Assembly (NCBI GenBank): GCA_950295325.1
Contig: OX485803.1
Location: 36,905,554-36,969,553 of the forward strand
From: Polytrichum commune
Lineage: Eukaryota; Streptophyta; Polytrichopsida; Polytrichales; Polytrichaceae
Length of the DNA: 64,000 nucleotides
Direction of reading: 5' to 3'
Under the pieces are notes generated by a model. The model saw only the letters and a list, made by a program, of their open reading frames with translations, had not been told where the DNA came from and made no database searches. Positions 49,390-60,776 of the stretch are shown in pieces. The first letter of the stretch is position 1; each line of letters opens with the position of its first letter. The position numbers and the translations under genes are program-made.

Positions 49390-49880
49390 ATACGAACGCG
49401 CGTACGTATATCTCCATGTAACAACATTATCAGTGCAAGCACGCGCATACATATGTCTTTATTTGTTCATAGTCGGCGGAAAGGTCCAGACAACAAAAAC
49501 ATGACAGTTTTATGGGCGCGCACCCGTAAATCTCTTCGTGGTCAAAGAGGTCAATATCATGCGCAAATGTTTTCGCAAATTATACAACATAGGTATACGG
49601 ACGTGCGTCCGCAAACATCTGAATGTCAAAAGTCAGTGTTGTGCAAGACACACAGAGGTTTAGGAAACCAAGATGTCCAGGTGCCAGGTTCCTACTGTGT
49701 ATTATGAATGTCAAAATATTATACTATGACACATAGGGTGATGTAAGCTTAGGGTTTAGGGATCTTATACCTCCATTGACCGTACAGTCTCAATGTAATA
49801 TTCTACATGGCACATAGTGAAAAGTATGGAACCAAAGGTTTGCAGGTTTACGGATGCGCGTCCGTAAACCTCTCTGTACC
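49390..49880. repeat. Degenerate element B palindromes upstream of gene 2
   Basis: Imperfect copies with the core ACGGACGTGCGTCC, ACGAACGCGCGTACG, GCGCGCACCCGTAAA or similar occur near 49,392, 49,514, 49,593 and 49,848. They lie between gene 2 and the regular 95-bp array. Confidence 0.75.
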
Positions 49881-50028
49881 TCATTACTAGCACAAATAGG
49901 TTTAGGTTACTGGACGTGAGTCAGAAAATTTTCATGACAATACAGTCTCGTTGGTATACTATACATGGCAAGTGGTCATGATGTCAGCTCAGGTGCAATA
50001 CCGAACAATGGAACAAAAAGGTGCAAAA

Positions 50029-50432
50029 GTTTACGGACGCGCGTCCGTAAACCTCAATGTAGATGAAATAGGTCAAGTATAATTCTCACTGCAATAGATA
50101 TCCAATCAAGCAAGAGGTTTAAGGTTTACGGACGCGCGTCCGTAAACCTTAATGTACATGAAATAGCTGAAGTATAATTCTCACAACAATAGATATCCAA
50201 TCAAGCAAGAGGTTTAAGGTTTACGGACGCGCGTCCGTAAACCTCAATGTACATGAAATAGCTGAAGTATAATTCTCACAACAATAGATATCCAATCAAG
50301 CAAGAGGTTTAAGGTTTACGGACGCGCGTCCGTAAACCTCAATGTACATGAAATAGCTCAAGTGCAATTCTCACAGAAATAGATATCCAACCAAGCAAGA
50401 GGTTTAAGGTTTACGGACGCACGTCCGTAAAC
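50029..50432. repeat. Exact 95-bp palindrome array upstream of element B gene 2
   Basis: Palindromes start at 50029, 50124, 50219, 50314 and 50409, each exactly 95 bp apart, with spacers such as CTCAATGTACATGAAATAGC and ATAGATATCCAATCAAGCAA. The last palindrome has one core change. This is the counterpart of the 17-copy array in element A. Confidence 0.96.
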
Positions 50433-53400
50433 CTCCGTGATTTGCGGCGCCATAATAGGACCATTTCACCAGGAACGATACTTGCCATAAACAAAAATCA
50501 ATCACTATAAGGATCCAGACAGTGCAATCCACATAAAATTGGCTCCACTAATGGGTTTATGGCTTGGAATTTAGTGTTTAGGGTATAAAAGGTCCATTGC
50601 AATAGGATCTGTACCTGCACGAAATAAACATCCAGAACACTACAAGGGTCCAAGCAGCGCAACCCACATCTGAGATGCAAAAAGAGTCCCTTGGTGGAGG
50701 GGTGTCCCCTTAAGTACTGATCGTTTCCCTTGGATCCGTTTTCCAACATAGGATACTAGCCACCATCTACGTCCTATAAATAAAAACCTAACATTACTAC
50801 ATTCCGTGTGCCAGCCTTACAATGGAATGTGTATTCATAGTGGACAACATGCATAGACGATGAGTCCACATAATGACAAAGAAAAAGGCATCTACGTATT
50901 TATGGTGGACAACAAAGAAAATAGGCTAATAATATATGAGCATTGAACATTGTTGAGGGGTGGTTTATAATATTGAAGTACCTAATATTGAGAGGTCATT
51001 GTAGAACTAGGAGACAGAAAATTATAGTGTCGTGTGAAACATCAACCACAACAACAACAATAGTACATGGAGTATAAAAATACGTGTCATTCAAAATTAA
51101 ACTAGCATCTATTTTATTGTTTTGCATACGATGTAATGATATTCACTCCAATATCATGTTATCTCCTCTCATCTAGCATTTAAACTAGTAATTACATTTG
51201 CCACCACCCTACCATCCAACCCGTTTAATTTACCCACTTTTACACACCTATACATAATTATACTAATACGTACACAAACTTTGAGCGCCTAGATGCCATG
51301 AAAATAGCACATCTATTGTCATAGGCACTATGGGTTGCTTTAAAATCAATATTCTCAATTTCCTCTCTTAACTTTAGGGCCCCCTTCAATACATCAACAT
51401 TTATTTCAAAAAAAATAATACTAGCATTCTTAATGTACTATACGTGAGACAAAAAACAATTTTTAGTACCCCATGTACATTATCTACAATATTGACTCAA
51501 ACAATAGCAGTTGTTGTTCTAAGTAACATTATGAGCCCAACAAACCATAATGGAGAGAAGGGGAGGGTTGGGTATCCAAATATTATAAAGGCAAGCAATT
51601 TTAAGTTGGTGACAGAAGGGGGATACTCTCATTAGTTCATACGTGGTACCCTAAATCCTAAACCCTAAACCCTAAACCCTAAACACTATACCCTATACCC
51701 TATACCCTATACCCTATACCCTATACCCTATACCCTATAACCGCCCACCCCTGAACAAACACAACGACATACGGTACGCATGGTTAACTGAATAACTCCC
51801 AATACATGTGTAGCCTTAAGTGGAAGTAATTCAAAACTATATGACTACCTTTAAATTTTGTAAAATAAAACCATAAACATTTCAAATGTGAAGCAAATTT
51901 AGGGGTAACCTTACCTTTCATTTTTTTAAATCTTTCTTTGGCTTTAAACCATTTGCTTTAAACATATACTTTTGATGAAAGGTTTTGAAGATCGTATATT
52001 GGTATTCTATAATCGAGTCCTAAACACAACTCACCACCGAAAGAAAACTCCAAATATAAACAAGTTTGCTACTACTTATAAGCGATAATACAAGCTGAGG
52101 CCTATGTGTGGAAGGATTGGATGGATCCGAAAGGTTGTTTAATGTACAAGAGGGATGTACATTCAACACATACCCATGCATTTTGTTTTAATACAAGCTT
52201 AGACCTATGTGTGGAGGGATTGAATTAATCCGTAATGTTGTTTAAGGTATTACAAGCATATGAATTCTCCCCATATCTCGATGTTTCGGTTTTGTTAATT
52301 GCGTTTCACAACTTATTGCGATAATTGAGGGATTCACAAGTATTTCTTGGCAAAGTTTCATGAGAATTTGTGGCCAATTGGTATATTGCCCCAATTGCAT
52401 TTGAATCCCACCTTTGAGAAGAAAAAGAATTCTTATACTGAAGTTAATCAACAAGACATCCTTTTATTGAATATTATTACTATTCTCGAAATATAGAGTC
52501 CCCTCCATAGCTCGGGGGGTGCACTGTACTAAACATGTACGAGTTATACGTGAGTGCACAGGAGGGGTATTGATTTGGACCTTGCCGTATTGCATATACA
52601 TATGGTATACATGTTATAATTTATAGTTACGTACATATATGGAAGGCCTTTAAAAAGTATAGAATAATTGTACTTGTATGGTATTGTTACTATACTATAT
52701 ATCATAAGTGTTCATATTGGATAAGTTTTCATAAGGTTTGGTTTGTTGGGAGAGTTTATAGGATGCGGAGGAAGTTTGGTAATCGTTGGGTGGAGTATAG
52801 GGATCCATTTGACTTGATGGACCGTCCATCAAACGTGGAGATTGGTTTATGTTGGTATCAAAAGGGGCTAACAACAAGTGGACATATGATCTTATTGATC
52901 ATTCCATGGTAGACTTAGAGACAATAATTGCATTTGTATACTTATGTTAATGACTCTCGGGGGGGGGGGGGGTAGTCATTGGTTGGAGTAGCAATATACG
53001 TGCAAACAAATGATAGGGTATTTTAAAAACATGGGGGCAAAAAATTATAAATGGACTTAAGAGTAATATAGGGTATCAAAAATGGCACTGGACATCTTTA
53101 AAGTAGTATAGGGTATGGAATAATTGGTAATTTGGAATTATAAGTAATGCAAGCCATTTTTCTATTAACCCAAAGTAGAAATTTATATAATGATAGCATG
53201 TGAAAAAAATAAGAGAATTGAAAGTAATACCCCCCTATATCCTTATTTTTTTAACACACTGCCCCCCCGAGTAATGACTAATATATATGAATGGATGTTT
53301 TTTTGTGTATACATATTGTCGCTTGTATATTTATTGTTGCAATTGTATGTGTATTACTTCATTTCACAAAAAATCACTTGTATATATTAGGGGGTTTTTA

Positions 53401-53895
53401 GAGTATGCAGTGAACGCACGTGATTCTAGGTTTTAATGAAAGGTGCTCCCCCACTCTCCATAGAGGCCACACTAGAAATTGTAGTTAGTTTCTCTCATTG
53501 TTTGGAGTTCCAAAATGATATTATTATTATTATTGATGTCATTTAATTGTTGACAATGACATAATAATTTACTCAACCTCACACCCTAATATAATTTCCT
53601 AAAATAATGAATACTTTCTAGAGCTCGTATGAATATTTCACTCATTATCAAAAGTGAAGAGAAGAGGCAACGAGATGGCTCATTTTATATTTAGAGTGAC
53701 ATTTAGTGTGACTTTTAACTTGCCTTAGCATAAACATAAGATGTTATTATGACATAATATGATAATAAAATCACCAAACTAAGTATAAATTAAACCCCTA
53801 TTTCAATACCAAATATAGACCAGTAGGGTGATGCCACGTAAGGGTATAGGCCGGCGATTGGGCGCGACGTTTGGGGTAGGGACACGTGGAGGCAC
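50433..53895. other. Non-coding interior of element B
   Basis: AT-rich sequence with no recognisable gene. It contains an interstitial telomere-like tract (51,652-51,739), a poly-G run near 52,960 and short direct repeats (CAAGCT-AGACCTATGTGTGGA near 52,095 and 52,195). Short frames show no domain. Confidence 0.45.
51652..51739. repeat. Interstitial telomere-like repeat passing into CCCTATA units
   Basis: About four CCCTAAA units (the plant telomere repeat) are followed by about nine TACCCTA units. Similar TTTAGGG clusters occur at 17,905, 37,100 and 37,860. Confidence 0.9.
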
Positions 53896-53899
53896 GCCA

Positions 53900-54390
53900 T
53901 TGTTTTAGGGTTCCAAGTACTCCAGCACCCTTTCGCCCTCGCTCTTCGTGCTTTTCCTTCCTTCTCTATCATCTCTTCCTTCCGTTCCTTCTACTGTTGC
54001 TCTTGCTTCTCTTGCTTTAGGGTTATAGGGTTTCAAAGTACACCAGCTCCCTTTTGCCCTCCTCTTCGTGCTTTTGCTTCCTTCTCTTGCAACTCTTGTT
54101 TATCTTGTTTATCTTGTTTATCTTGCTCATCTGCTCTTGCTTCTCTTGCTCATTTGCTCATCTTCTCTTGCTCATCTGCTCTTGCTCATCTTCTCTTGCT
54201 CATCTTCTCTTCTTCTCTTGCTCATCTTCTCTTGCTCAACTTCTCATCTTCTCTTGCTCATCTGCTCATCTTCTTTTGCTTCTTTTGCTTCTCTTCACTT
54301 TCTTCTCTTGTTTCTCTTGCTTCTTACCCTTATCTTCACTTTCTTCTCTCTCTTCTCTTGCTTCCCTTGCTGGTCTTGCTTCTCTTTCCT
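53900..54390 (+). repeat. Pyrimidine-rich CTTGCTCATCTTCT repeats
   Basis: Two copies of an AGGGTT...CCCTTTCGCCCTC...CTTCGTGCTTTT block (about 53,908 and 54,020) lead into a long low-complexity tract of CTTCTCTTGCTCATCTG units. The strand bias and position upstream of gene 1 fit a promoter or 5' leader. A palindrome remnant CTGACGCGCGTCAG follows at 54,424. Frames of Leu/Ser/Cys repeats are artefacts. Confidence 0.7.
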
Positions 54391-54829
54391 CACAATGCAA
54401 AACTCATTCTTATTGGTCAATTGCTGACGCGCGTCAGAGCTAGAGTAAGTTCTCCTTGTTTGCTGCTCATTTGCTTATTAGCTCATTAGCTCATTAGTAA
54501 GTTTTGCTTGCTGCTTGCTTGCTTGCTGCTCATTAGATCATTAGGATGCTCATTGTTGCTTGCTACTGCTCATTAGGTTGTTTTCAGTTGTTGATCTCAG
54601 TTGTTGCAAGGGTAATTAGTGTTTCAGATGTTGCTCATTAGGGTTTCAGTTGTAGCTTCACCATGTAGTTCATTATATTTTTTGCATACAAATCAATAGT
54701 TTCCTTTCACTTGTGTTGCATGAATCTGATTTATGAGCAACTTTTTTGAGTAGTTCTCAATGTTGAATCATGCATGTGCACATTGAATTACTAGAGGTTT
54801 CTGACCTCAATTTTATTGTTCATTTGCAG

Positions 54830-54888
54830 TTGGTATTAGCTGCAGCAGGAGCAGCTAGTTGTGGTTTAGGAGCAAACACTCTAGAAAG
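54830..54888 (+). other. Possible 5' untranslated exon of element B gene 1
   Basis: An acceptor-like CATTTGCAG and donor-like AAAG|GTAAGT bracket 59 bp. Because the gene 1 start codon directly follows an acceptor at 56,042, at least one upstream untranslated exon must exist; this is one candidate and a second lies at about 55,101-55,171. Confidence 0.3.
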
Positions 54889-55251
54889 GTAAGTTTTTTA
54901 GAACATTGCAATTGCATTTTGTATGATTGCAATTTTGGGTTGTTGTGGTTTAGGGCTTAAGGTTAGCATGACAGAATGTGAGATTCCAGTTTCAAGGAAT
55001 TCTGAATTTGTTTAGTACTTTGTCTATGGCTACATTCTAAGAATCATTTAGTTATGGACATGTCAGTGTTCTGAAAGTGCCTTATGTTGTCAATCTGCAG
55101 TGCAGTGTTTGCTATTGCAGTGAAGTAAGATTGCATTCTTATTTGGAGGGCAAAACCATATTGGACGACAAGGTAAAGTCCCGAAAAACACGGAGCATTA
55201 ATGAAAACATTGGAATACGCAAACATTACAATAGCCTTTATAATCCTCAAA

Positions 55252-55680
55252 GTTTACGGACGCGCGTCCGTAAACTTTGTGGATCTTTGTGTAGGTGAGA
55301 GACAAGCCTCTCAAACAACATATTACGCAAACGAAGCCAAATATTGTAATATTAGGCATATTAAAATAGCCTTTATAATACTCAAAGTTTACGGACGCGC
55401 GTCTGTAAACTTTGTGGATCTTTGGGTAGGTGAGAGACAAGCCTCTCAAACAACATATTACGCAAACGAAGCCAAATATTGTAATATTAGGCATATTAAA
55501 ATAGCCTTTATAATACTCAAAGTTTACGGACGCGCGTCCGTAAACTTTGTGGATCTTTGGGTAGGTGAGAGACAAGCCTCTCAAACAATATATTACGCAA
55601 ACGAAGCCAAATATTGTAATATTAGGCATATTAAAATAGCCTTTATAATACTCAAAGTTTACGGACGCGCGTCCGTAAAC
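55252..55680. repeat. Exact 135-bp palindrome array upstream of element B gene 1
   Basis: Palindromes start at 55252, 55387, 55522 and 55657, with a spacing of exactly 135 bp. Because 135 is divisible by 3 the array opens long frames on both strands. Two more variants (about 55,837 and 55,965) lead up to the gene. Confidence 0.95.
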
Positions 55681-56042
55681 TTTGTGGATCTTTGTGTAGG
55701 TGAGAAACAAGACTCTCAAAAATATATGTAGGTGAGAAACAAGACTCTCAAAAAATGTAGGTGTGAAACAAGACTCTCAAAAAAATATTAACCGTAACTT
55801 GAATACATTGATATTTACCACCATACTATCTTTGCGAAGTTTACGGACGCGCGTCCGTAACTTATAGAGATATTTGAGTATATATAATATACGCGTTATG
55901 CGTATTTGGAAGAAATGTATCTTTTCATTTGGATCCAAAAATATAATTGAGACAATTTGGAAAACTTTACGAACGCACGTTCGTAAAGTATGATCTATAT
56001 CTTTTGCCAAGAATTCTAACTTATCTATCTTATCATTTGCAG

Positions 56043-57332
56043 ATGGCATCTAAAAAGAGACATGCAATTGAGATGTTCGCAGAAGCTCTCATTCCTCCGC
56101 TACCAGAAGCCATCAAAGACATAAGTCCCAACGACCATTACAAGCCACAAGATGAAATTGTGGATAATTGGACAGTATTGGTAGAAAAGGACGAGAAAGA
56201 AATATTTGTGCTTAGATTTGCATATCAAATGAAGACGGACATAGATGAAGCTGAGAAGTGGATAAAGCTTAAATCGTGGACAGTAGAGTGTGCAGTGGCA
56301 CAAAGGGATTATGTAGTAATAGACCTTGAGAAGAAAGAAGATCGGGTCACTTTCATTTTGCACGAATCCTACCACCCCTTCAACAAAAATGAGTGTGAGA
56401 ATGCTAGTACAGATGCGGCTTGCTTCAATCTCCAGACGGAGTTCCAAGACTATGCATGCAATGCACCTTGGACGGGTAAGCGGCTTGGACGACTCTTGAA
56501 CAATGTAACAAGAGTAAATGGAGCCTTGCTAGAGGCCAGAAAGGGGAAAGATAAGAAAAAACAAGTCGTTCCTGAACGACCCAAGCGTGTGCCTAAACCA
56601 GTGCCGGAATCCTCAAGGCCCTCGCAGAGTGGTGCATCAAGAGGGAGCAGACAAGCGAGTAAACGCTCTCACTGGCAGATGGACTCTGGACTAACAGAGG
56701 GTCCGGATGTCAGCTCTACACTGACTGTCGCTCCACTCCTCAAAAAGGGTCAACGCCCTGACGCCGAACTCTCAACAAAAATATTCCAAGAGTTCGATGA
56801 GAAGACGAAGGGATGCTGGCCCCTTGGCATGTATTTTACTTTCGAAGTAGACGTCTACAAATGCCACAAGGGCACCGAAAGTATGAATACCAGAGCAAAA
56901 GAAGAAAGCGGTGTATGGTGGCAAATGAACAACATCATGAACAACCCCAAGTTTGATATGCAAACCATTTGTGTGACACCAAAGGATCCTATCGTTGAAG
57001 TCAACGAAAAGAATTGGCCGATTCTCAAGAATGGAGAGTTCTACATTGTCGACGGCCAACATAGTGTAATGGCTGCAAAAGCTCTCCTTGAAGACGACGA
57101 GTGGAAAAGCCCATTAAAGGAGACAATCCGATATTGGAAGGCATTCGTCGTGCATTCCAAGGACTCGAACCAACTCATAGCAATATCTGCCTTCATGAAC
57201 CAGGGGAATAAAGTGAGGCAGTTCGAGGCTTCATGGGCAGCCAACATCGTGGCTGGGAGGACCTTGTGGGTGGAGCACGAATGTCCCCCAAAAGAAAGAG
57301 ATAATGCTGTCGTGAAGAACCCAAAATGGCAG
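56043..57332 (+). CDS. Element B gene 1 exon 1: ParB-like DGQHS domain
   Basis: 430 codons from ATG directly after the acceptor TTTGCAG, ending at CAG|GTATGT in phase 0. Residues about 40-115 form a mixed alpha/beta module conserved with element A. A basic Ser/Pro linker follows (about 180-240), then the key region near residues 318-345: ICVTPKDPIVEVNEKNWPIL and GEFYIVDGQHSVMAAKALLE. The [LIV]-[VI]-D-G-Q-H-x(3)-A-A pattern is that of ParB/sulfiredoxin-fold proteins, including DNA-binding ParB and DGQHR-type nucleases. This is motif-level inference. The C-terminal part (ASWAANIVAGRTLW ... NPKWQ) aligns with element A across its nonsense codon. It begins a four-exon protein of about 1,597 aa. 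Confidence 0.78.
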
Positions 57333-57349
57333 GTATGTTACTCAAATAG

Positions 57350-57373
57350 ATTTACGGACGTGCGTCCGTAAAT
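57350..57373. repeat. Element B palindrome in gene 1 intron 1
   Basis: One 24-bp palindrome with a GTGC centre, in the same intron that holds three element A palindromes in A. Confidence 0.92.
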
Positions 57374-57464
57374 GTGGCCCTTCTCCTCCCACTGATTCAA
57401 ATATTTGAATTTAATTTGTACTGAATTCAATGTTCTGATTTCTTGCAATTCGCGCCTCTTGCAG

Positions 57465-58784
57465 ACATTCAGCAATGCCATATTGACAAAGTTCTCGAGT
57501 ATAGACATGAAGACAAGCGGCATGAAAACAGTGCATGAATTAAAAGGCGAACTCAAGCTCATCACTGCAACAGAAGAGACGTGGTCAATATGGTTGCGAC
57601 TTTTCGATGCCCACAACAACGGCGACCTTGTCAATCCATATACGGAGAACACCTACAAGAGCGACTCAAAAGTTAAGGTACCACCAATCCTACGAGAGTT
57701 CTTTCGTCCCCTCCAAGGATTGATGGACTCGGAGCTGTACAAGGCAGCAGAACACATTCTTCTAGAAACTCCTAGAAGAACTCTGCCCTATCCCAAAATC
57801 TTTCTGAAGCGGCCGAAGCACATGAAGCCATCCACGTACCACATTAAGGAATGGTGCGATTACAGAAAGAAGAAGACCATGGCTGTAAGGGAGATTAGCA
57901 AATTGCTACCCACCCACAACCTCATTAATAGTGATGGTGAGATCGTGTGGGAGAATTGGAGGAAGCTGAAGGGTGAATACCACATCAATGGCGTCTCAAT
58001 GCGAGCTTTGATAAGAGGGGCATCATCCTTCCTTGCCCAACGATCCAGAAGGAACAAAAAGAAGGGATCCATCGACGAGAGGGAGGCAGGGTTGTATGTT
58101 CACTTTCTCGATAGGAAAAAGAACGCGAAATTTGGAGGGTTTGCAAGATTCTGCACGGTCGCAAAGGGCATGAAGTTCGGCGCATGGGACACCCATGCTT
58201 CAAGAGCCTCTGTGAGAGATGACCCCAGGGGTTGCCCTTTCGCCATTTTTGATTTTCGTGCAATTCCCGGAGCATGGAAGCAAGACGTTGCGGGAGCACC
58301 CTTCTACGAGCCCTTCTTAAAAGCCTTCAAGAGCTATCGCTCGCCTGCCCTCTTCGAGCCTCATGTGTGGTTATGGATTGTAGAGCAAGAGAGGTCCACA
58401 TCCATTGTCCATCTGTACACATCAACGATGGACCTCGAATACGATATGTACCACAACACCTACATCCCAGCGAAGACAGAAGGGATCACTTTCATTCAAG
58501 AGGCAAGGGGGGTGAAGCAAGTGGGAGCTGTGCAGCTTTATTTCTTAACACGCAAGTCTTCCCCAACTGGGCGATTGCCCATTAAACCACACGAGGTGTT
58601 CAGGAAAGTCTATTCGTTGCCGCCACCACATCCCAAGGAGCTTGTTGAGGAGACAATGCATGCAATCTATCCGGCGTTCGAGCTCCGGATGGACTTTTAT
58701 ATAGGGGTCTTGAAGGCTTTAACTGTCATGAGTGAGACAGTTTACAACGTCTTCGGAGGCACGAAGTTTATGTATGCAGCACTG
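57465..58784 (+). CDS. Element B gene 1 exon 2: methyltransferase-like domain
   Basis: 440 codons, phase 0 at both ends (CTTGCAG|ACA ... CTG|GTGAGT). The first half is conserved with element A (ELKLITATEETWSIWLRLFD, LREFFRPLQGLMDSELYKAA) but unknown to me. The second half has FAIFDFRAIPG, then FEPHVWLWIVEQERSTSIVH, then LRMDFYIGVLKALTV and ETVYNVFGGTKFMYAAL. That order resembles permuted beta-class DNA methyltransferases, in which a D-P-P-Y loop and a strand-helix precede the F-x-G-x-G cofactor loop near the C-terminus; ParB-methylase fusions are common in bacteria and phages. The DPPY equivalent is not conserved (DFRAIPG here), so it may be a degenerate enzyme or a different fold. Treat as a hypothesis. 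Confidence 0.65.
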
Positions 58785-58830
58785 GTGAGTATTTGTTTGT
58801 CTTTCAACCCACCTATCTTTTGCATAGTTA

Positions 58831-58946
58831 TTTTACGGACGCGCGTCCGTAAAAACCCAGTATCAGGTGCATGTGAATTTTACGACCGTGCGTCCGTAAA
58901 ATTGTCCAACTTTTGAGTGGTGGTTTTACGGACGCGCGTCCGTATA
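58831..58946. repeat. Three element B palindromes in gene 1 intron 2
   Basis: Copies at 58831-58854 (perfect), 58877-58904 (one core change) and 58923-58946. Element A intron 2 has two copies of its own palindrome. Confidence 0.93.
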
Positions 58947-59020
58947 ACGTGTTGACATCTAGCCTCATTTATATGCAATCACCACTATTGTTCTTATCTA
59001 ATTTTCTTGTTATGGTCCAG

Positions 59021-60436
59021 ATGCTTGGCTTGCAGGTGAATTCTTTTGTGCAGGATTCCGACTACGATGACGCCCATACTCACAGGGTAATGGCCTCCAA
59101 AATGGATATCCAGGACATCATGGACGTCCTTACACCCCATCCTGTTGTGCCTCTTTCTTCTAGAGAAGAGGCAATGCCCGGAATGGAGACAGACCCTGAA
59201 GAGGACCAAGATCCCAGTTCCCCAAGAGCGCAACCCTCCACACAGGAGCCTTTACACGGCCTTGTTCGCGACCCAATTAATCCAAGTGTTTTCCTGCTGG
59301 GAACAGACGACACGGATGCGCAGGAGGCACGCGTGAACTTCACTCCGATAAGGGTCCCTCATACCCCTGTTCTCTCACCTTTTGGGACTCCCACCTCTCG
59401 AGTTGGATTTCCCTCAACTGCGGGTCCATCTCGTGCTCCAGGAGTTATGGCCGAGAAGGATGTGGACCTTGCGGCAGAAGGCGGATGCACCGCTTCATCT
59501 GGAGGGGGATCTCAACATTCAGATCTACCCCCTATGGAGGGGAGGGATGTGCTGGAGTTGATATTGAGGCCTGATATCTCTCTATATCGTGAGAGTCGAC
59601 GAAAGAGGAACAAGACGCCATACAACGAATACCCTGAAGGCGCGGTCTTGGAGCTCTCCGATGAAGACGAGGATGAGATTAGGATTCACAATGCCATCTC
59701 TGCCTTGCCTACAGAACCTGGCAAGGTGAAGAAAGAGCCGATGTCAGTGTCCGAATTGGACGAGAAGATGGAGAGGCGAATGAAGGAAGAGCTTGACCAA
59801 CGGCTTCGAGAAGCTAACGAGGAGCACGCCAAAAAGATGGCCGCCATCCAAGCTGAGATGGAGCAAGCTAGGTTGGAGTCTGCTCGAAGGCACGCCGATC
59901 TCATGGCCCAAAATCAACAGTTCTTGGCCCAAAGTCAACAATTTATGAGCCTGATGCAGAGCTTGCAGGCAAGACCCCCTGTAGTCTATACAGCTCCCGA
60001 TGCCGTCATGTCTATGCCCCCCACTCTCATGCGGCCTCCGTCTAGTAGCCATGCGGTGTATATACCCGAGCATGCTTATCCAGCCCCCGCGTTGATTGTC
60101 CCGCCCTCTCCCCTTGTTGTCGCCACTCCAGAGGAGCCCTCCTCTCATCCTACAGGAGTGGAGGAGATACCGGCACGTGACATGGCGGGTGCCGCCGAGA
60201 CAGATGTCAATGAAGGCAATGCCCCCATCGGCGATGAAGATGTACATATGCGGGGCAGCCAAGACTCCACAGATGAGGATCAGCCTTACGTGGATACTCA
60301 AGGGTCGCAAGCGGCTGGAGACACCTTGTTGGTGGTCGAAGATCTGGACAATTTTGCGGACGCGCGTCCGGATCCTGTGCCCATGACGGGGCCAGGTGAG
60401 GGAGGCACTGCTGGCGCGGACCTCGCCCTTGAAGAG
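59021..60436 (+). CDS. Element B gene 1 exon 3: disordered and coiled-coil region
   Basis: 472 codons, phase 0 at both ends (GTCCAG|ATG ... GAG|GTAATC). It starts MLGLQVNSFVQDSDYDD and KMDIQDIMD, conserved with element A (MSGLNIYSYIEDGD, KMDILDWIP). Pro/Ser-rich sequence follows, then ESRRKRNKTPYNEYPEGAVL and ELSDEDEDEI: a basic, nuclear-import-like stretch and a hydrophobic-acidic SUMO-interaction-like motif. Next comes a charged coiled coil (EELDQRLREANEEHAKKMAA) and Gln-rich repeats, then a Pro-rich acidic tail. An element B palindrome is embedded in frame at 60353-60372 (read as FADARPD), the same protein region where element A carries its own two palindromes. Confidence 0.75.
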
Positions 60437-60462
60437 GTAATCAACCTTTGAGCATGCCTCCC

Positions 60463-60486
60463 ACGTTACGGACGCGCGTCCAAAAC
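60463..60486. repeat. Element B palindrome in gene 1 intron 3
   Basis: GTTACGGACGCGCGTCC is followed by a slightly altered right arm, about 27 bp past the exon 3 donor. Element A has its copy at the matching place. Confidence 0.85.
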
Positions 60487-60776
60487 TTCCTTGTCTGCCT
60501 CCTTCGTGGCGTGTGTATATTATCGAGTTCAATCCTCGACTTCGCCCGGCGGGTGGATACAATTTTGTTAGCATAGATTCCATTAACTTCAACAGATATT
60601 TTTTGCGACAATGTATATTATTCACCAAATGTATATCACCAATTACATTAATACCAATTTTTCAACTGGATGGTTCGGATTATTTTTGGCCTTATAATTT
60701 GTGTTGAGTTTATCCATGCTTGTCAATTGGTTTTCTTGAGTAGTACCATTTACCTAGATAGAATGTTCCATCACAG

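Noticed and set aside
54054-54489. Three overlapping Leu/Ser/Cys-rich frames
   Set aside because: Translation of a pyrimidine tract in three frames; no conserved counterpart in element A.
55198-55731. Two ~175-aa frames, one per strand, with 45-residue repeats
   Set aside because: The 135-bp array period is divisible by 3, which keeps frames open on both strands. Not a gene.
59744-60628. 294-aa antisense frame over gene 1 exon 3
   Set aside because: Antisense shadow of the real exon; the sense strand has homology with element A and correct splice sites.
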